Shown: piece by piece, positions 24,677-33,909 of the stretch
How positions within the stretch are numbered: position 1 is the first letter of the stretch
How the letters are laid out: each line of letters begins with the position of its first letter
NCBI GenBank assembly: GCA_002438505.1
Contig: DJPI01000027.1
Coordinates: 1-55,515 of the forward strand
Origin: Ruminococcaceae bacterium UBA6416
GTDB lineage: Bacteria; Bacillota; Clostridia; Oscillospirales; Acutalibacteraceae
DNA length: 55,515 nucleotides
Direction of reading: 5' to 3'
Notes under the pieces: generated by a model
What the model saw: the letters and a program-made list of their open reading frames with translations, nothing else
Told to the model about the DNA's origin: nothing
The model's database searches: none
Position numbers and translations under genes: made by a program

Positions 24677-24705
24677 TTGACCTCGCGGTTTATTTATGAT
24701 AGAAT
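24677..24705 (+). promoter_or_regulatory. Promoter for the CotH-like gene
   Basis: TTGACC (24677-24682), 17-base spacer, TAGAAT (24700-24705). It gives a leader of about 210 bases. From 24528 to 24676 I see no gene, only AT-rich sequence. Confidence 0.65.
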
Positions 24706-24763
24706 AAAATACGACATCATGGTGTGCCGTTAATTTGAAACACTGTTTATATAATATTTTCGC

Positions 24764-24804
24764 AAAAGGGATATCCCTTTTAATGTTTGCTTACGCAAAC
24801 ATTA
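24764..24804 (+). promoter_or_regulatory. Two adjacent perfect hairpins in the CotH leader
   Basis: A perfect 18-bp palindrome AAAAGGGATATCCCTTTT (24764-24781) abuts a 9-bp stem AATGTTTGC/GCAAACATT (24782-24790/24795-24803). A third small hairpin, CGCAG/CTGCG, lies near 24867. The first hairpin ends in TTTT and the second follows at once, so they could act as a regulated terminator or mRNA stabiliser. No known riboswitch class is recognised. Confidence 0.5.
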
Positions 24805-24925
24805 TTCCCTTCTGTTTCCTGCTTTTCGGCGGTGTTTCGTTTCTGATGGCGGTTATGTCTCTTTTCGCAGTTTATTCTGCGTAAAGGACAAGCTATAAAT
24901 TATCCATATATTTGAGGTGAGTATT

Positions 24926-26938
24926 GTGTCAAAAAGAATGAAATCAATCCTTTCGGTCTTGCTTTCGCTCATCTTTGCTCTCTCGTGCTTTGCGGTCACT
25001 GCATATGCACAGGGCGGCATTGAATTTCTTTCAATCAACCCTCTTGTCAAGGGTGAAAGATATTTCATTGAGTGGGAAAAGAGTGATGCTGACGGAAAAT
25101 ATTATTTCTATCTTCCGGCCGGAAGCGACCTTTCATCGGTTGAAACAAAGTTTGTTGCCGATAAAGCGGTCTATGTCGGAGATAAAAAGCTCGGCTATGA
25201 AAAAAAGACCGATGCTTTTGCCGGCGGCGGAGAGTTCACCGTAACCTGCGGTTCAGACAGCTATCAGGTTGTCATTCTTCAGTCGGAAAATCTCCCCGCA
25301 ATGTTCATTGAAACTCAAAGCGGCTCGCTTGAGGCGATTCACGCCGACAAGTCACACAAGGAAAAAGGAACAATTTCCGTCCTTGAAAACGGCGAGGTTA
25401 CCGTTGATTCAAAGCTTTCTTCAATCAAAGGACGCGGAAATTCAACGTGGGCGCTCCCCAAAAAGCCGTACAACATCAAGTTTGAAAAAAAGACGGATCT
25501 TTTCGGAATGGGAAAGGCGAAAAAGTGGAGCCTCCTTGCGTCATATTACGACCTCTCATTCCTGAGAAACACTTTCATTTTTGACCTTGCGGATGAAATC
25601 GGACTTTTTTATTCCTCAAAGTCAAAGCACGTTGACCTTTACATCAACGGTGAATATCAGGGCAACTACATTGTCTGCGAAAGCGTTGAGGTTGGAAAAA
25701 GCCGCGTTGATATCACCGACCTTGAGGAGCTCAATGAAGAGGCCAACAAGGACATTGACATTGAAAAAGTGAATCTTGCCGGAGACAGAAACGGCTCTCA
25801 GGCCGGTTCAATCAAGTATGCGGAAATTCCGAACAGCCCTGAAGACATCACGGGCGGATATCTTCTTGAGTTTGATTTTCTTGACAGATATGCTCCGGAG
25901 GTCAGCGGCTTTGTGACAAAGCTCGGTCAGCCGGTGGTTCTCAAAAGCCCGGAATACGCCTCAAAAGCGCAGGTTGAATACATAAGCTCGCTTTGGCAGG
26001 AAATTGAGGACGCAATCTATTCCGAAAACGGAACCAACTCTCTCGGAAAGCATTACACCGACTATATCGACATTGAGTCCTTTGCAAAGATGTATATCAT
26101 TGAAGAATTCTCAATGGACATTGACGCAGGCCTTTCAAGCTGTTACTTCTTTAAAGACGCAAAGTCTGACAAGCTTGTTGCTTCACCGGTCTGGGACTTT
26201 GACATTGCGCTCGGTTCATCGGATTTTGAAAGAAACGGTGTTTCGCTGCGTGATCCGTCAAAGTGGTTTGCAAACCTGCTTTCGGTTGCAAAGAGCAGTA
26301 CCCCGACTGGAAAAGCGTTTGACTCCGTTTTTTCAAAGCTTTGCAAGCATGACGACTTTATGACTGTTGTCAAAAAGGTCTGGAAGGAAGAAGTTCTTCC
26401 GTGCCTCGGAGAGGAAAAGATTGCTTCTTTGAAAAATCTTGCCGCATCAATAAGCGCTTCGGCAACAATGGATAACTACTTCTGGCGCCGCGAGGAAAAC
26501 AGCAGCTATGAAACCGTTTCCGGCGAGTTCAACAGTGAGGCGCAGAGCCTTATAAAGTTCATTGAAAACAGGACTGCGGCGCTTTCAAAGGGCTTTGGTG
26601 ACAACGCAGCATTGCTGTTTTATGACGCAAACGGCGGTTCAGGCATAATGACGAATGAAATTATTGCCTCGGCCGGAGAAAAAATTAAGCTTAAGGGCAA
26701 CGGCTTTGACGCTCCGAGCGTTTCTTATGCATTCAAAGGCTGGAACACCGCAAAAGACGGAAGCGGAAAGTCATACAAAGCCGGTGATGAAATTACACTT
26801 GAGGCCGGAAGCGTAACGCTTTATGCCCAGTGGAAGAAGGTTGGCTTCATTGCCGGAAACTTCCTTCGGTTTGTTGAACTCATCAAGCTCATTTTTGCGC
26901 GCATCAAAAACTTCTTTTCGGGTCTGTTTATAATGTAA
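24926..26938 (+). CDS. Secreted CotH-like kinase-fold protein with InlB-type repeat
   Basis: A 670-residue exported protein. Residues 1-29 form a signal peptide ending AYA. A CotH domain follows (about 130-540) with the hallmark SIKGRGNSTWALPKKPYNIK, LFGMGKAKKWSLLASYYDLS, and metal-binding WDFDIALG. Near the end is one InlB B-repeat-like unit (YDANGGSG to VTLYAQW, about 570-645), then a hydrophobic/basic tail RFVELIKLIFARIKNFFSG that may lie on the membrane. CotH in Bacillus phosphorylates spore coat proteins; non-spore CotH relatives occur beside surface glycan genes. The GTG at 24926 is chosen because GAGGTGA lies five bases upstream; a GTG three codons earlier overlaps that site. Confidence 0.88.
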   Translation: MSKRMKSILSVLLSLIFALSCFAVTAYAQGGIEFLSINPLVKGERYFIEWEKSDADGKYYFYLPAGSDLSSVETKFVADKAVYVGDKKLGYEKKTDAFAGGGEFTVTCGSDSYQVVILQSENLPAMFIETQSGSLEAIHADKSHKEKGTISVLENGEVTVDSKLSSIKGRGNSTWALPKKPYNIKFEKKTDLFGMGKAKKWSLLASYYDLSFLRNTFIFDLADEIGLFYSSKSKHVDLYINGEYQGNYIVCESVEVGKSRVDITDLEELNEEANKDIDIEKVNLAGDRNGSQAGSIKYAEIPNSPEDITGGYLLEFDFLDRYAPEVSGFVTKLGQPVVLKSPEYASKAQVEYISSLWQEIEDAIYSENGTNSLGKHYTDYIDIESFAKMYIIEEFSMDIDAGLSSCYFFKDAKSDKLVASPVWDFDIALGSSDFERNGVSLRDPSKWFANLLSVAKSSTPTGKAFDSVFSKLCKHDDFMTVVKKVWKEEVLPCLGEEKIASLKNLAASISASATMDNYFWRREENSSYETVSGEFNSEAQSLIKFIENRTAALSKGFGDNAALLFYDANGGSGIMTNEIIASAGEKIKLKGNGFDAPSVSYAFKGWNTAKDGSGKSYKAGDEITLEAGSVTLYAQWKKVGFIAGNFLRFVELIKLIFARIKNFFSGLFIM

Positions 26939-27020
26939 CGGCCTTTGATTAAATTTGTACCCTGTGCCGGAACGGCAAAAAAATATAACAGTATAGTTCA
27001 GAAAGGAATGTGGCAGAAAA

Positions 27021-30000
27021 ATGAAAAACAGAACCTTTAAAAAAGCTGTCTCAGCGTTTTTGTGCGCTCTGCTTATCTTTTCGAGTGTTGCGGTCGGCGC
27101 TTCGGCGGTTGACTTCACCGCACCGGAAGATATGTATCTCATCTCAAAAACGGACAGCAGAATTGCTCCGGGCGTAATGGAAAGCAAGGTTGTTACCAAC
27201 GGAAAGGACGGCGACAGCCAGGTTATGGGTTACGCCGTTGAGGTTGACGCAAAAAATCCGACCACCGGTTTAGCAGCTGGTTATAACAACTATGACGGAA
27301 CAAACTGGGCAATGCAGACTGTCAGAAATCAGGCTGCTGCCATTGAAAAAAAACGAGGCGTTAATGTTGTTGCCGCTTTTAATGCCGATATTTTCAATAT
27401 GTCTACCGGTGAACCCACCGGCTGCCTTGTCATGAACGGCAGAGCTTACAAAGACGGTATCGGTCGTCCGTATTTTGCTGTCATGAAAGACGGAACTTAC
27501 AAAATCGGCTCAAGCATGACCCAGGAAATTCTCAATAACTGCACTGAAGCAGTTTCCGGCTTCTTCACTCTTCTTGAAAACGGACAGAGAACCGCAATGG
27601 GTATGGATGATAAAGGATTGGTTCCCAAGACCGCCGTTGGCATCAAAGCGGACGGAAATGTCATTCTTTACTGCGCGGACGGACGTAACTATCCCGTTTC
27701 AGTCGGTCTCACCAACAAAAAGCTTTGCGATATCATGATTGGTCTCGGCTGCGTTGATGTTCTCAATCTTGACGGCGGCGGTTCAACAACCTATGCCGCA
27801 AAATACGAAGGAAACAGCACCCTTGAGGTTGCAAACAATCCTTCGGACGGCATAGAACGTGTTGTTTCGTCCTCGCTTTTTGTCCTTTCATCGGCAAAGC
27901 CGACAGGGGAGTTTGACCACGCTTCAATGCTTCCGAATAACGAGCTTTACACTCCGAAATCGACCGTTCAGTTCTCAGCAAAGGGCGTTGACTCCGCAGG
28001 TTCTGCGGCAGATCTTCCCGCGGACGGAAAATTTGTTCTTGCCGCTGAAAGTGCAGCTCTCGGTACTATCACCGATGACGGTCTTTTCACCTCAAACGGA
28101 ACAGTTGGCAAAGTTAAGGTTAACTATGTTTCAGGCGGCAAGGATTGTGGAAGCACAAGCATTGAAATTCAAAAACCGGACAGGATATATTTTGAAAGTG
28201 ATGAGGTGAGCCTTGGATTTGATAAGGAATCTAATCTTGGACTTGCCGTAAAGTATAAGGACAGAGTTGTCAACTATAAAGACGGTGACATTATCTGGTC
28301 GATGGATGATGAGAAGATGGGTACCTTTAACGGTAATCTTTTCACCTCCTCTGATTCGGAAACAATTACCGGCAAGATTTATGCCGTATCAGCATTTGAC
28401 AGCAGTGTCTCAGGTGAAGTCACAGCTGTTATTGGTAAATTGCCGTCAGTTATTTGGGATTTTGAAAACCCCGATGATTATGTTTTCACAACAAGTCTTA
28501 AAAATCCTGATGCCGAAAATGCAACCATGCTTATTAACGGTTACGGACGCGGTGCGCAGGGAAGCGCTGAAGTTATTACCAAGGAAGAAGGAGAAGTCAG
28601 AATCGGAACGCACGCTCTCAAAATTGACTATGACCTTTCAAATTGGAATATGAATACCGATGGCATTTGCATTGGACCGACAAAGACAACGGATTACATT
28701 GAAGGAACACCGACCGGAATCGGCATGTGGGTTTATGCACCTGAAGGAACACCTAACTTCTGGTTAAGAATGTATTATTATGACGCGAACGGCCAGAATC
28801 AACAAGCAAACTTTACTGTACAGAGGAAAGAAGCTACTGATGGAATAGGCGGCATCAACTGGACAGGTTGGAAATATGTTGAAGCCGAAATCAAAGGAGT
28901 TGCACCGTTTAGATTCTTTGCAGGACAGACAATACGTTTGATGGCTCTTTCTCCGGCCGGTAATGAACACGGCCTTTGGACGGTCACCGGCGGTTATGAA
29001 AAAGATGAGAACGGAAATGATACTCCCATTCTCAACAAAAAGAGAATTGATAAAGCGGAAGCGCATGGCAGCATCTACGTTGATAATGTCCAGTTTACCT
29101 ATGGTGCAAACAAGGATGATATTGACAACCCGATTATTGACAATGTAAAAATCGGTAGTAAAGACGGAAGTGACATGGTTGATATTTCCGGTGACACCAC
29201 AGTTGAAACCAATGATATTTGCATTGAATCTTCTTTCCATGATGTTCAAAACAAGTATACAACAGACATCAACTTTGATAGTGTTAATGTGTATATTGAC
29301 GGTAAGGACGTGACGGCAGACAGTTACATCCTCAAGGGCGATTATATGGTTAAATACTATGGAACGCTCGCAGACGGACTCCATTCGGTAAAGATTCTTG
29401 TTCGTGACGGATTCAACAATGAAACAACCGAAACGAGATACTTTACGGTTAAGGGCGGAGTTGAATATCCGACAGTAAGTCTCACGGCTCAGACCGATAA
29501 ATGTCTGCTCAATCAGGACTTTGCTTTGAAATTGACTTCAAATGAAGTTGACAAAATTGCCGGAGTAAAGACAAAGATAAGGCTTGACAAAACGATTGTT
29601 GATGAATCAACCCTTAAGATTGAATTCGCCGAAGGCTTTAACGGAACCTATAGCTACAGCAAGGCAAACGGTAATCTTATACTTGATGTGAGCGGCTCGG
29701 CGGAAGGCAGCACAAATCAGATTGCAACAATCACAACCAAAATCCCGTATAATACGCTCGAAGGAAGGAAATTTACTTATCGTGTTCTGGAGGGCAATAT
29801 TGAATTCACCGATTCTTCAATTTTGACAACGACCTTTTCAACGGCTAATATGAGTGTTCCGATTGAAGCGGCATATGTTACAACCGTTGACGGAACAATT
29901 GTTGGAGGCGGAAACAGCAAAATTTATGTTAAGGATGCAAGCCAAGCTCCCGTTGAAGGGGTTGGCGTCTATAATGCTTCTGATAACAGCCTCATTGGAA

Positions 30001-32231
30001 CGACCGATGAAAACGGCGAGGTTGAAACGGACATTTTCTCATCTAGTGTTCAGAAAATTTCTATTTATGCCATGAAAGATGGCAACTATTCGTTCAAATG
30101 TTCAACACAAAGCGTAAAAGCAGCCTGCAATGAAAACGGTGAGCCCCAGTATGTTTTGATTAACGCTTCACAGAACGGTTCAAATGCAAAGAACATCTCA
30201 TGGCTCTCAAATCCGCTTGCATCAAAGGATGAAAGCTATGTTCGATTTGCCCTCAAGGATGATTATGAGCAAAGAGGTGATGAAGCCTTTACAGAGGTGA
30301 AAGGAACAAACAAACTTTACTCATTCCTCGGCAGTTCTAATATTGAGCAGAACTATATTGCAAGAATCAACACCGTAAAGCTTGAAGGCCTTAAAGGAAA
30401 CAGTGAATATGTTTATTCTGTTGGCGATGGTCAAAAATGGTCTAATGTAAAGCCATTCTCAACAGCACTTGCCAATGGAGACACAAATTTCTTTGTGTTT
30501 GGTGATATTCAGGCAGAGGACACAACGAAAATTTCTAACTTAATGAGCGCCGTTGCAAATGACGGGGTTGACTATGACCTTGGCATTCAGACAGGCGACT
30601 CCATTGAAACCGCAAACATTTATTCACATTGGGATGATATTCTCAAGGTATTCTCAAACGACAACATCTCAGATATTGACTTGCTTCACGTCCTTGGTAA
30701 TCATGAATTCATGGGTGACCCGCAAGCCGATTCATCGGTATTGATTTACAATCTTCAGAACAAAGACTTTTATTCGCTTGATTACGGCAATGTTCATATT
30801 TCTGTAATCAACTATGCTGCGATTGAGTCAAATCTTGATACTGCTCTTAAGTGGCTTGAAAAAGATGCGGGCTCATCAAACGCAATTTGGAAGATAGTGA
30901 CTCTTCATGTTCCGCCGTATAACACAAACATAAGTGACTCACACAAGGCGTTCACCGAAAAATTCCCGAAGGTGGCGCAAAAAGCAGGAGTTGACTTTGT
31001 ATTTTCTGGTCATGACCATTCTTACGCAAGAACGGCTCCGATGACAGATATGAAAGTTGATGAAGAAAACGGTGTCACCTATTTTATCTGCGGTTCATCA
31101 GGAGAAAAGTCATACGGTGTAACCATTAACCCGGATTACAACTTCAAAATTGCAACAAATGAGTTTAGTTCGATTTATCTTTCTGTTAACGCAACGGATT
31201 CACAGTTCACCGTCAACACTTATGATGTAAACGGTGACAGCAAAACCTTGCTTGATTCTTTCACAAAGCATAAGAAAAACGATTGCTCGGTTAACGGTCA
31301 TATCTTTAAGTATGAAAACGGTTATCTCAGCTGCACGGCTTGCGGAATGACCAGAAAGCTTGGAACCTACACCGGCTTTGCGCGCGATGTTGAAACTGGA
31401 AGAAATATGTACTTCCTCGGCGGACAGAAAAAGACCGGCTGGTTCCAGCTTGAAAATGATGCATATTACTTTGATGAAAACGGTCTCGGCCTTGTTGGCG
31501 AGCACAAAATCGGCGAGGTCAAGGGAACCTTCCGCTTTGATAATGACGGACGCCAAATTGGCGCGGTGTTTGAGAAGTTTGACGGCGGAACAAGAGCATT
31601 CCGCGGTTCAAACACAAGCGTCCTCGTTGGCTGGCATGAAATTGAGGGTAATCTCTATTACTTCTCAAGGTCGAACGGCGCAATGAGAACCGGAAGGGCA
31701 ACCGTTACCGTAAGAACCGGTCAGAAGCTCGACTACGTTTTCTCAAAGGACGGAAAGCTTCAGCGCGGTGCGTTCTATGAGACGGCGGACGGCACGGTTT
31801 ATTACTGGGGCTCGGAAATGGTCGGCGGCTGGCAGGAAATTGACGGCGATAAGTATTACTTTGACCCCGAAACTCACATCATGGCCGATGATACCACTGA
31901 AATTGACGGAAAGCTCTATGCGTTCAATCAGCAGGGTGTTCTTGTTCATGAGGGCGCTCATAACTGGGTGGACAAGGTCACGGTCATCAAGAAGAGCTGC
32001 ACCGTTGACGGCCAGGACAGATACACCTGCTCAATCTGTAAATCGCATAAGTTTGAAACGGTTAAGGCAACGGGTCACGTTGACAACAACGGAGACGGAG
32101 TCTGCGATGAATGTCACTTCAAGATGGACTTCAATTCTCAGACCAATAATTTCCTCTATCGTTTCTTCCAGAGAATTCTCTTCATTTTCAGACTTATCGG
32201 AATGAAAATTAAAGGCATCTTCAAAAAGTAA
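27021..32231 (+). CDS. Secreted phosphodiester glycosidase-metallophosphatase fusion
   Basis: A 1736-residue exported protein. A signal peptide (1-29, ending GASA) precedes a NAGPA-type phosphodiester glycosidase domain (about 45-290; NADIF and LDGGGSTT near 250). A long beta-sandwich region (about 300-1100) includes a carbohydrate-binding-like domain (WDFENPDDY onward) and a cohesin-like segment near 830-960. A purple-acid-phosphatase-like metallophosphatase follows (about 1060-1420; FGDIQ, QTGDS, LGNHEFM, TLHVPP, SGHDHSYART). The C-terminus has choline-binding-like aromatic repeats (about 1450-1645), two CxxC mini-modules and a hydrophobic/basic tail. NAGPA removes GlcNAc from a phosphodiester and the second domain could then remove the exposed phosphate. 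Anchoring is probably to cell wall or membrane. Function is inferred from domains. Confidence 0.85.
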   Translation: MKNRTFKKAVSAFLCALLIFSSVAVGASAVDFTAPEDMYLISKTDSRIAPGVMESKVVTNGKDGDSQVMGYAVEVDAKNPTTGLAAGYNNYDGTNWAMQTVRNQAAAIEKKRGVNVVAAFNADIFNMSTGEPTGCLVMNGRAYKDGIGRPYFAVMKDGTYKIGSSMTQEILNNCTEAVSGFFTLLENGQRTAMGMDDKGLVPKTAVGIKADGNVILYCADGRNYPVSVGLTNKKLCDIMIGLGCVDVLNLDGGGSTTYAAKYEGNSTLEVANNPSDGIERVVSSSLFVLSSAKPTGEFDHASMLPNNELYTPKSTVQFSAKGVDSAGSAADLPADGKFVLAAESAALGTITDDGLFTSNGTVGKVKVNYVSGGKDCGSTSIEIQKPDRIYFESDEVSLGFDKESNLGLAVKYKDRVVNYKDGDIIWSMDDEKMGTFNGNLFTSSDSETITGKIYAVSAFDSSVSGEVTAVIGKLPSVIWDFENPDDYVFTTSLKNPDAENATMLINGYGRGAQGSAEVITKEEGEVRIGTHALKIDYDLSNWNMNTDGICIGPTKTTDYIEGTPTGIGMWVYAPEGTPNFWLRMYYYDANGQNQQANFTVQRKEATDGIGGINWTGWKYVEAEIKGVAPFRFFAGQTIRLMALSPAGNEHGLWTVTGGYEKDENGNDTPILNKKRIDKAEAHGSIYVDNVQFTYGANKDDIDNPIIDNVKIGSKDGSDMVDISGDTTVETNDICIESSFHDVQNKYTTDINFDSVNVYIDGKDVTADSYILKGDYMVKYYGTLADGLHSVKILVRDGFNNETTETRYFTVKGGVEYPTVSLTAQTDKCLLNQDFALKLTSNEVDKIAGVKTKIRLDKTIVDESTLKIEFAEGFNGTYSYSKANGNLILDVSGSAEGSTNQIATITTKIPYNTLEGRKFTYRVLEGNIEFTDSSILTTTFSTANMSVPIEAAYVTTVDGTIVGGGNSKIYVKDASQAPVEGVGVYNASDNSLIGTTDENGEVETDIFSSSVQKISIYAMKDGNYSFKCSTQSVKAACNENGEPQYVLINASQNGSNAKNISWLSNPLASKDESYVRFALKDDYEQRGDEAFTEVKGTNKLYSFLGSSNIEQNYIARINTVKLEGLKGNSEYVYSVGDGQKWSNVKPFSTALANGDTNFFVFGDIQAEDTTKISNLMSAVANDGVDYDLGIQTGDSIETANIYSHWDDILKVFSNDNISDIDLLHVLGNHEFMGDPQADSSVLIYNLQNKDFYSLDYGNVHISVINYAAIESNLDTALKWLEKDAGSSNAIWKIVTLHVPPYNTNISDSHKAFTEKFPKVAQKAGVDFVFSGHDHSYARTAPMTDMKVDEENGVTYFICGSSGEKSYGVTINPDYNFKIATNEFSSIYLSVNATDSQFTVNTYDVNGDSKTLLDSFTKHKKNDCSVNGHIFKYENGYLSCTACGMTRKLGTYTGFARDVETGRNMYFLGGQKKTGWFQLENDAYYFDENGLGLVGEHKIGEVKGTFRFDNDGRQIGAVFEKFDGGTRAFRGSNTSVLVGWHEIEGNLYYFSRSNGAMRTGRATVTVRTGQKLDYVFSKDGKLQRGAFYETADGTVYYWGSEMVGGWQEIDGDKYYFDPETHIMADDTTEIDGKLYAFNQQGVLVHEGAHNWVDKVTVIKKSCTVDGQDRYTCSICKSHKFETVKATGHVDNNGDGVCDECHFKMDFNSQTNNFLYRFFQRILFIFRLIGMKIKGIFKK

Positions 32232-32286
32232 AGCTTAATGATCCGGTTTGTTGCTTTGAGAGACGGACGGGATATGTTAAAAGACG

Positions 32287-32317
32287 AATCAGGCGGCCAA
32301 AGGGTCGCCTGATTTTT
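32287..32317 (+). terminator. Terminator after the glycosidase-phosphatase gene
   Basis: AATCAGGCG (32287-32295) pairs with CGCCTGATT (32306-32314), then TTTTT. Confidence 0.88.
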
Positions 32318-32387
32318 CTCTTACGGCGTCATTTTGCGTTCAAGCGTAATATAGTAACCATAAAATACAAATATAATCGAAAAAGCA

Positions 32388-32416
32388 TTGCATTCCTAAT
32401 GTGTTTTAATTATAAT
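32388..32416 (+). promoter_or_regulatory. Promoter of the MFS-WYL operon
   Basis: TTGCAT (32388-32393), 17-base spacer, TATAAT (32411-32416). A direct repeat AGTGCGCAG/AAGTGCGCAG (32421-32440) lies at the expected transcript start and could be an operator. Confidence 0.7.
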
Positions 32417-32468
32417 ATAAAGTGCGCAGGAAGTGCGCAGAAAAAGAATAGTAAGGAGAAAATTAAAA

Positions 32469-33896
32469 ATGAAAAGAAGAAAAATCTCTCCGCGTCTTTG
32501 GTTCAATATTATTCTGTTTGGAATGATGGGTCAGATTGCGTGGAACATTGAGAACATGTATTTTAATACGTTTCTCTATAACAATATTTATTCAAACGGT
32601 GCAACGCAGGCTGCGGTCAATTCCGCAATCCCGTATACCTCGGCCATCAGTATTATGGTTGGACTCAGCGCCGCAACGGCGGTTGTCACAACCTTTATTA
32701 TGGGCACCCTCAGCGATAGACTCAATAAGCGCAAGGTGTTTATATCTGCCGGATATATCATCTGGGGGCTTATCACTGCTTCCTTCGGGCTCATTTCACG
32801 CGAACACATTGCCTCGCTTTTTCATCTTTCAGATGAAGTGCAAATCCTCACGGCAACGGTCTGGACGGTTATTGTCATGGACTGCGTGATGACGTTCATG
32901 GGCTCAACAAGTAACGATTCCGCCTTCAATGCGTGGGTGACGGACGTCACCTTGCCGGAGAACCGTCCGCTTGTTGAAACGGTTTTTGCCGCTTTGCCGA
33001 TAATTGCAATGGGCTTGGTTGTTGTTTTCGGCTCACTCGCCCAGGCCGGAACGGTAACATACACACTCTTTTTCGGTGTGCTCGGAATTGTTGTTGCCGT
33101 CTGCGGTGTAATAGGACTTTTTTCCCTTGAGGAGCCGAAAAAAGTTACCCGGACAGAGGAAAGCCGGTCTAACTACTGGAGCGATCTCTTTTACGGCTTT
33201 AGGCCATCGGTCATCAGGGAAAACTCAAGGCTTTATATCATACTTTTGGCAAGCTGCATAATTTCGGTTGCGTCACAGGTGTATTCTCCGTATTTGCTCA
33301 TTTATATTCAATATGTTGTTCTTCCTCAGGGTGGAGATAATCTTGTGACCGCACCCAATATTATCAGTGCCGTTATTTCGGCTCTTGCAATGGCCGGTGG
33401 AATTATCGGATTTTTGACGACAAGCAAAAAGAAGAGCCGGGGAAGCTTGCTCCTTGTTTCCGTTTCGTGCTCAATCTGTGGACTTTTTCTCCTCGGCTTT
33501 TCAAAGACTATTCCAATGCTTATTCTGTCTGCCGCACCGACTGTTGTCGGATATACAATGCAGGGCATATTGCTCAATTCAACAGTCCGCGACTTCACTC
33601 CGCAGGATAAAGCCGGTCAGTTCCAGGGAATAAGAATGATTTTCGGCGTTCTTGTTCCAATGGTTCTCGGTCCGGTTACGGGAGCTCTTGCAATCGAGCA
33701 TTCTGCCATGACATATATTGATGAATACGGAACAACTCAGACTGTTCCAACAAAGCTTATGTTCACTTTTGCAGCCGCAATTTCGATTGTTGCTTTAGTA
33801 CCTCTTACTATTCTTATTCGCAAGGGTGTTCTTGCTTCTCCGAACGATGTAGACGTGGAAAATGAACAAAATAACACGGCCGAAGAAGTAATCTGA
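32469..33896 (+). CDS. MFS transporter, sugar-type
   Basis: A 475-residue, 12-helix major facilitator. The N-terminus KRRKISPRLWFNIILFG is followed by IAWNIENMYFNTFLY and the loop FIMGTLSDRLNKRKVFI (motif A-like), resembling GPH/SLC45-type carriers of Clostridia. The start at 32469 has TAAGGAG upstream; the frame opens earlier at 32433 but that lies in the repeat near the promoter. A WYL-domain regulator follows after 13 bases and likely controls this operon. Substrate is probably a sugar or glycoside, by family only. Confidence 0.85.
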   Translation: MKRRKISPRLWFNIILFGMMGQIAWNIENMYFNTFLYNNIYSNGATQAAVNSAIPYTSAISIMVGLSAATAVVTTFIMGTLSDRLNKRKVFISAGYIIWGLITASFGLISREHIASLFHLSDEVQILTATVWTVIVMDCVMTFMGSTSNDSAFNAWVTDVTLPENRPLVETVFAALPIIAMGLVVVFGSLAQAGTVTYTLFFGVLGIVVAVCGVIGLFSLEEPKKVTRTEESRSNYWSDLFYGFRPSVIRENSRLYIILLASCIISVASQVYSPYLLIYIQYVVLPQGGDNLVTAPNIISAVISALAMAGGIIGFLTTSKKKSRGSLLLVSVSCSICGLFLLGFSKTIPMLILSAAPTVVGYTMQGILLNSTVRDFTPQDKAGQFQGIRMIFGVLVPMVLGPVTGALAIEHSAMTYIDEYGTTQTVPTKLMFTFAAAISIVALVPLTILIRKGVLASPNDVDVENEQNNTAEEVI

Positions 33897-33909
33897 GAGG
33901 GAATGCATT

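Noticed and set aside
24528..24925. Cyclic-di-GMP or other known riboswitch before the CotH gene
   Set aside because: Hairpins are simple perfect stems without the conserved core bases of known classes.
9479..33896. Full sugar-utilisation cluster linking the two transporters
   Set aside because: The GPH and MFS transporters are 23 kb apart and no glycoside hydrolase lies beside either; no cluster is supported.
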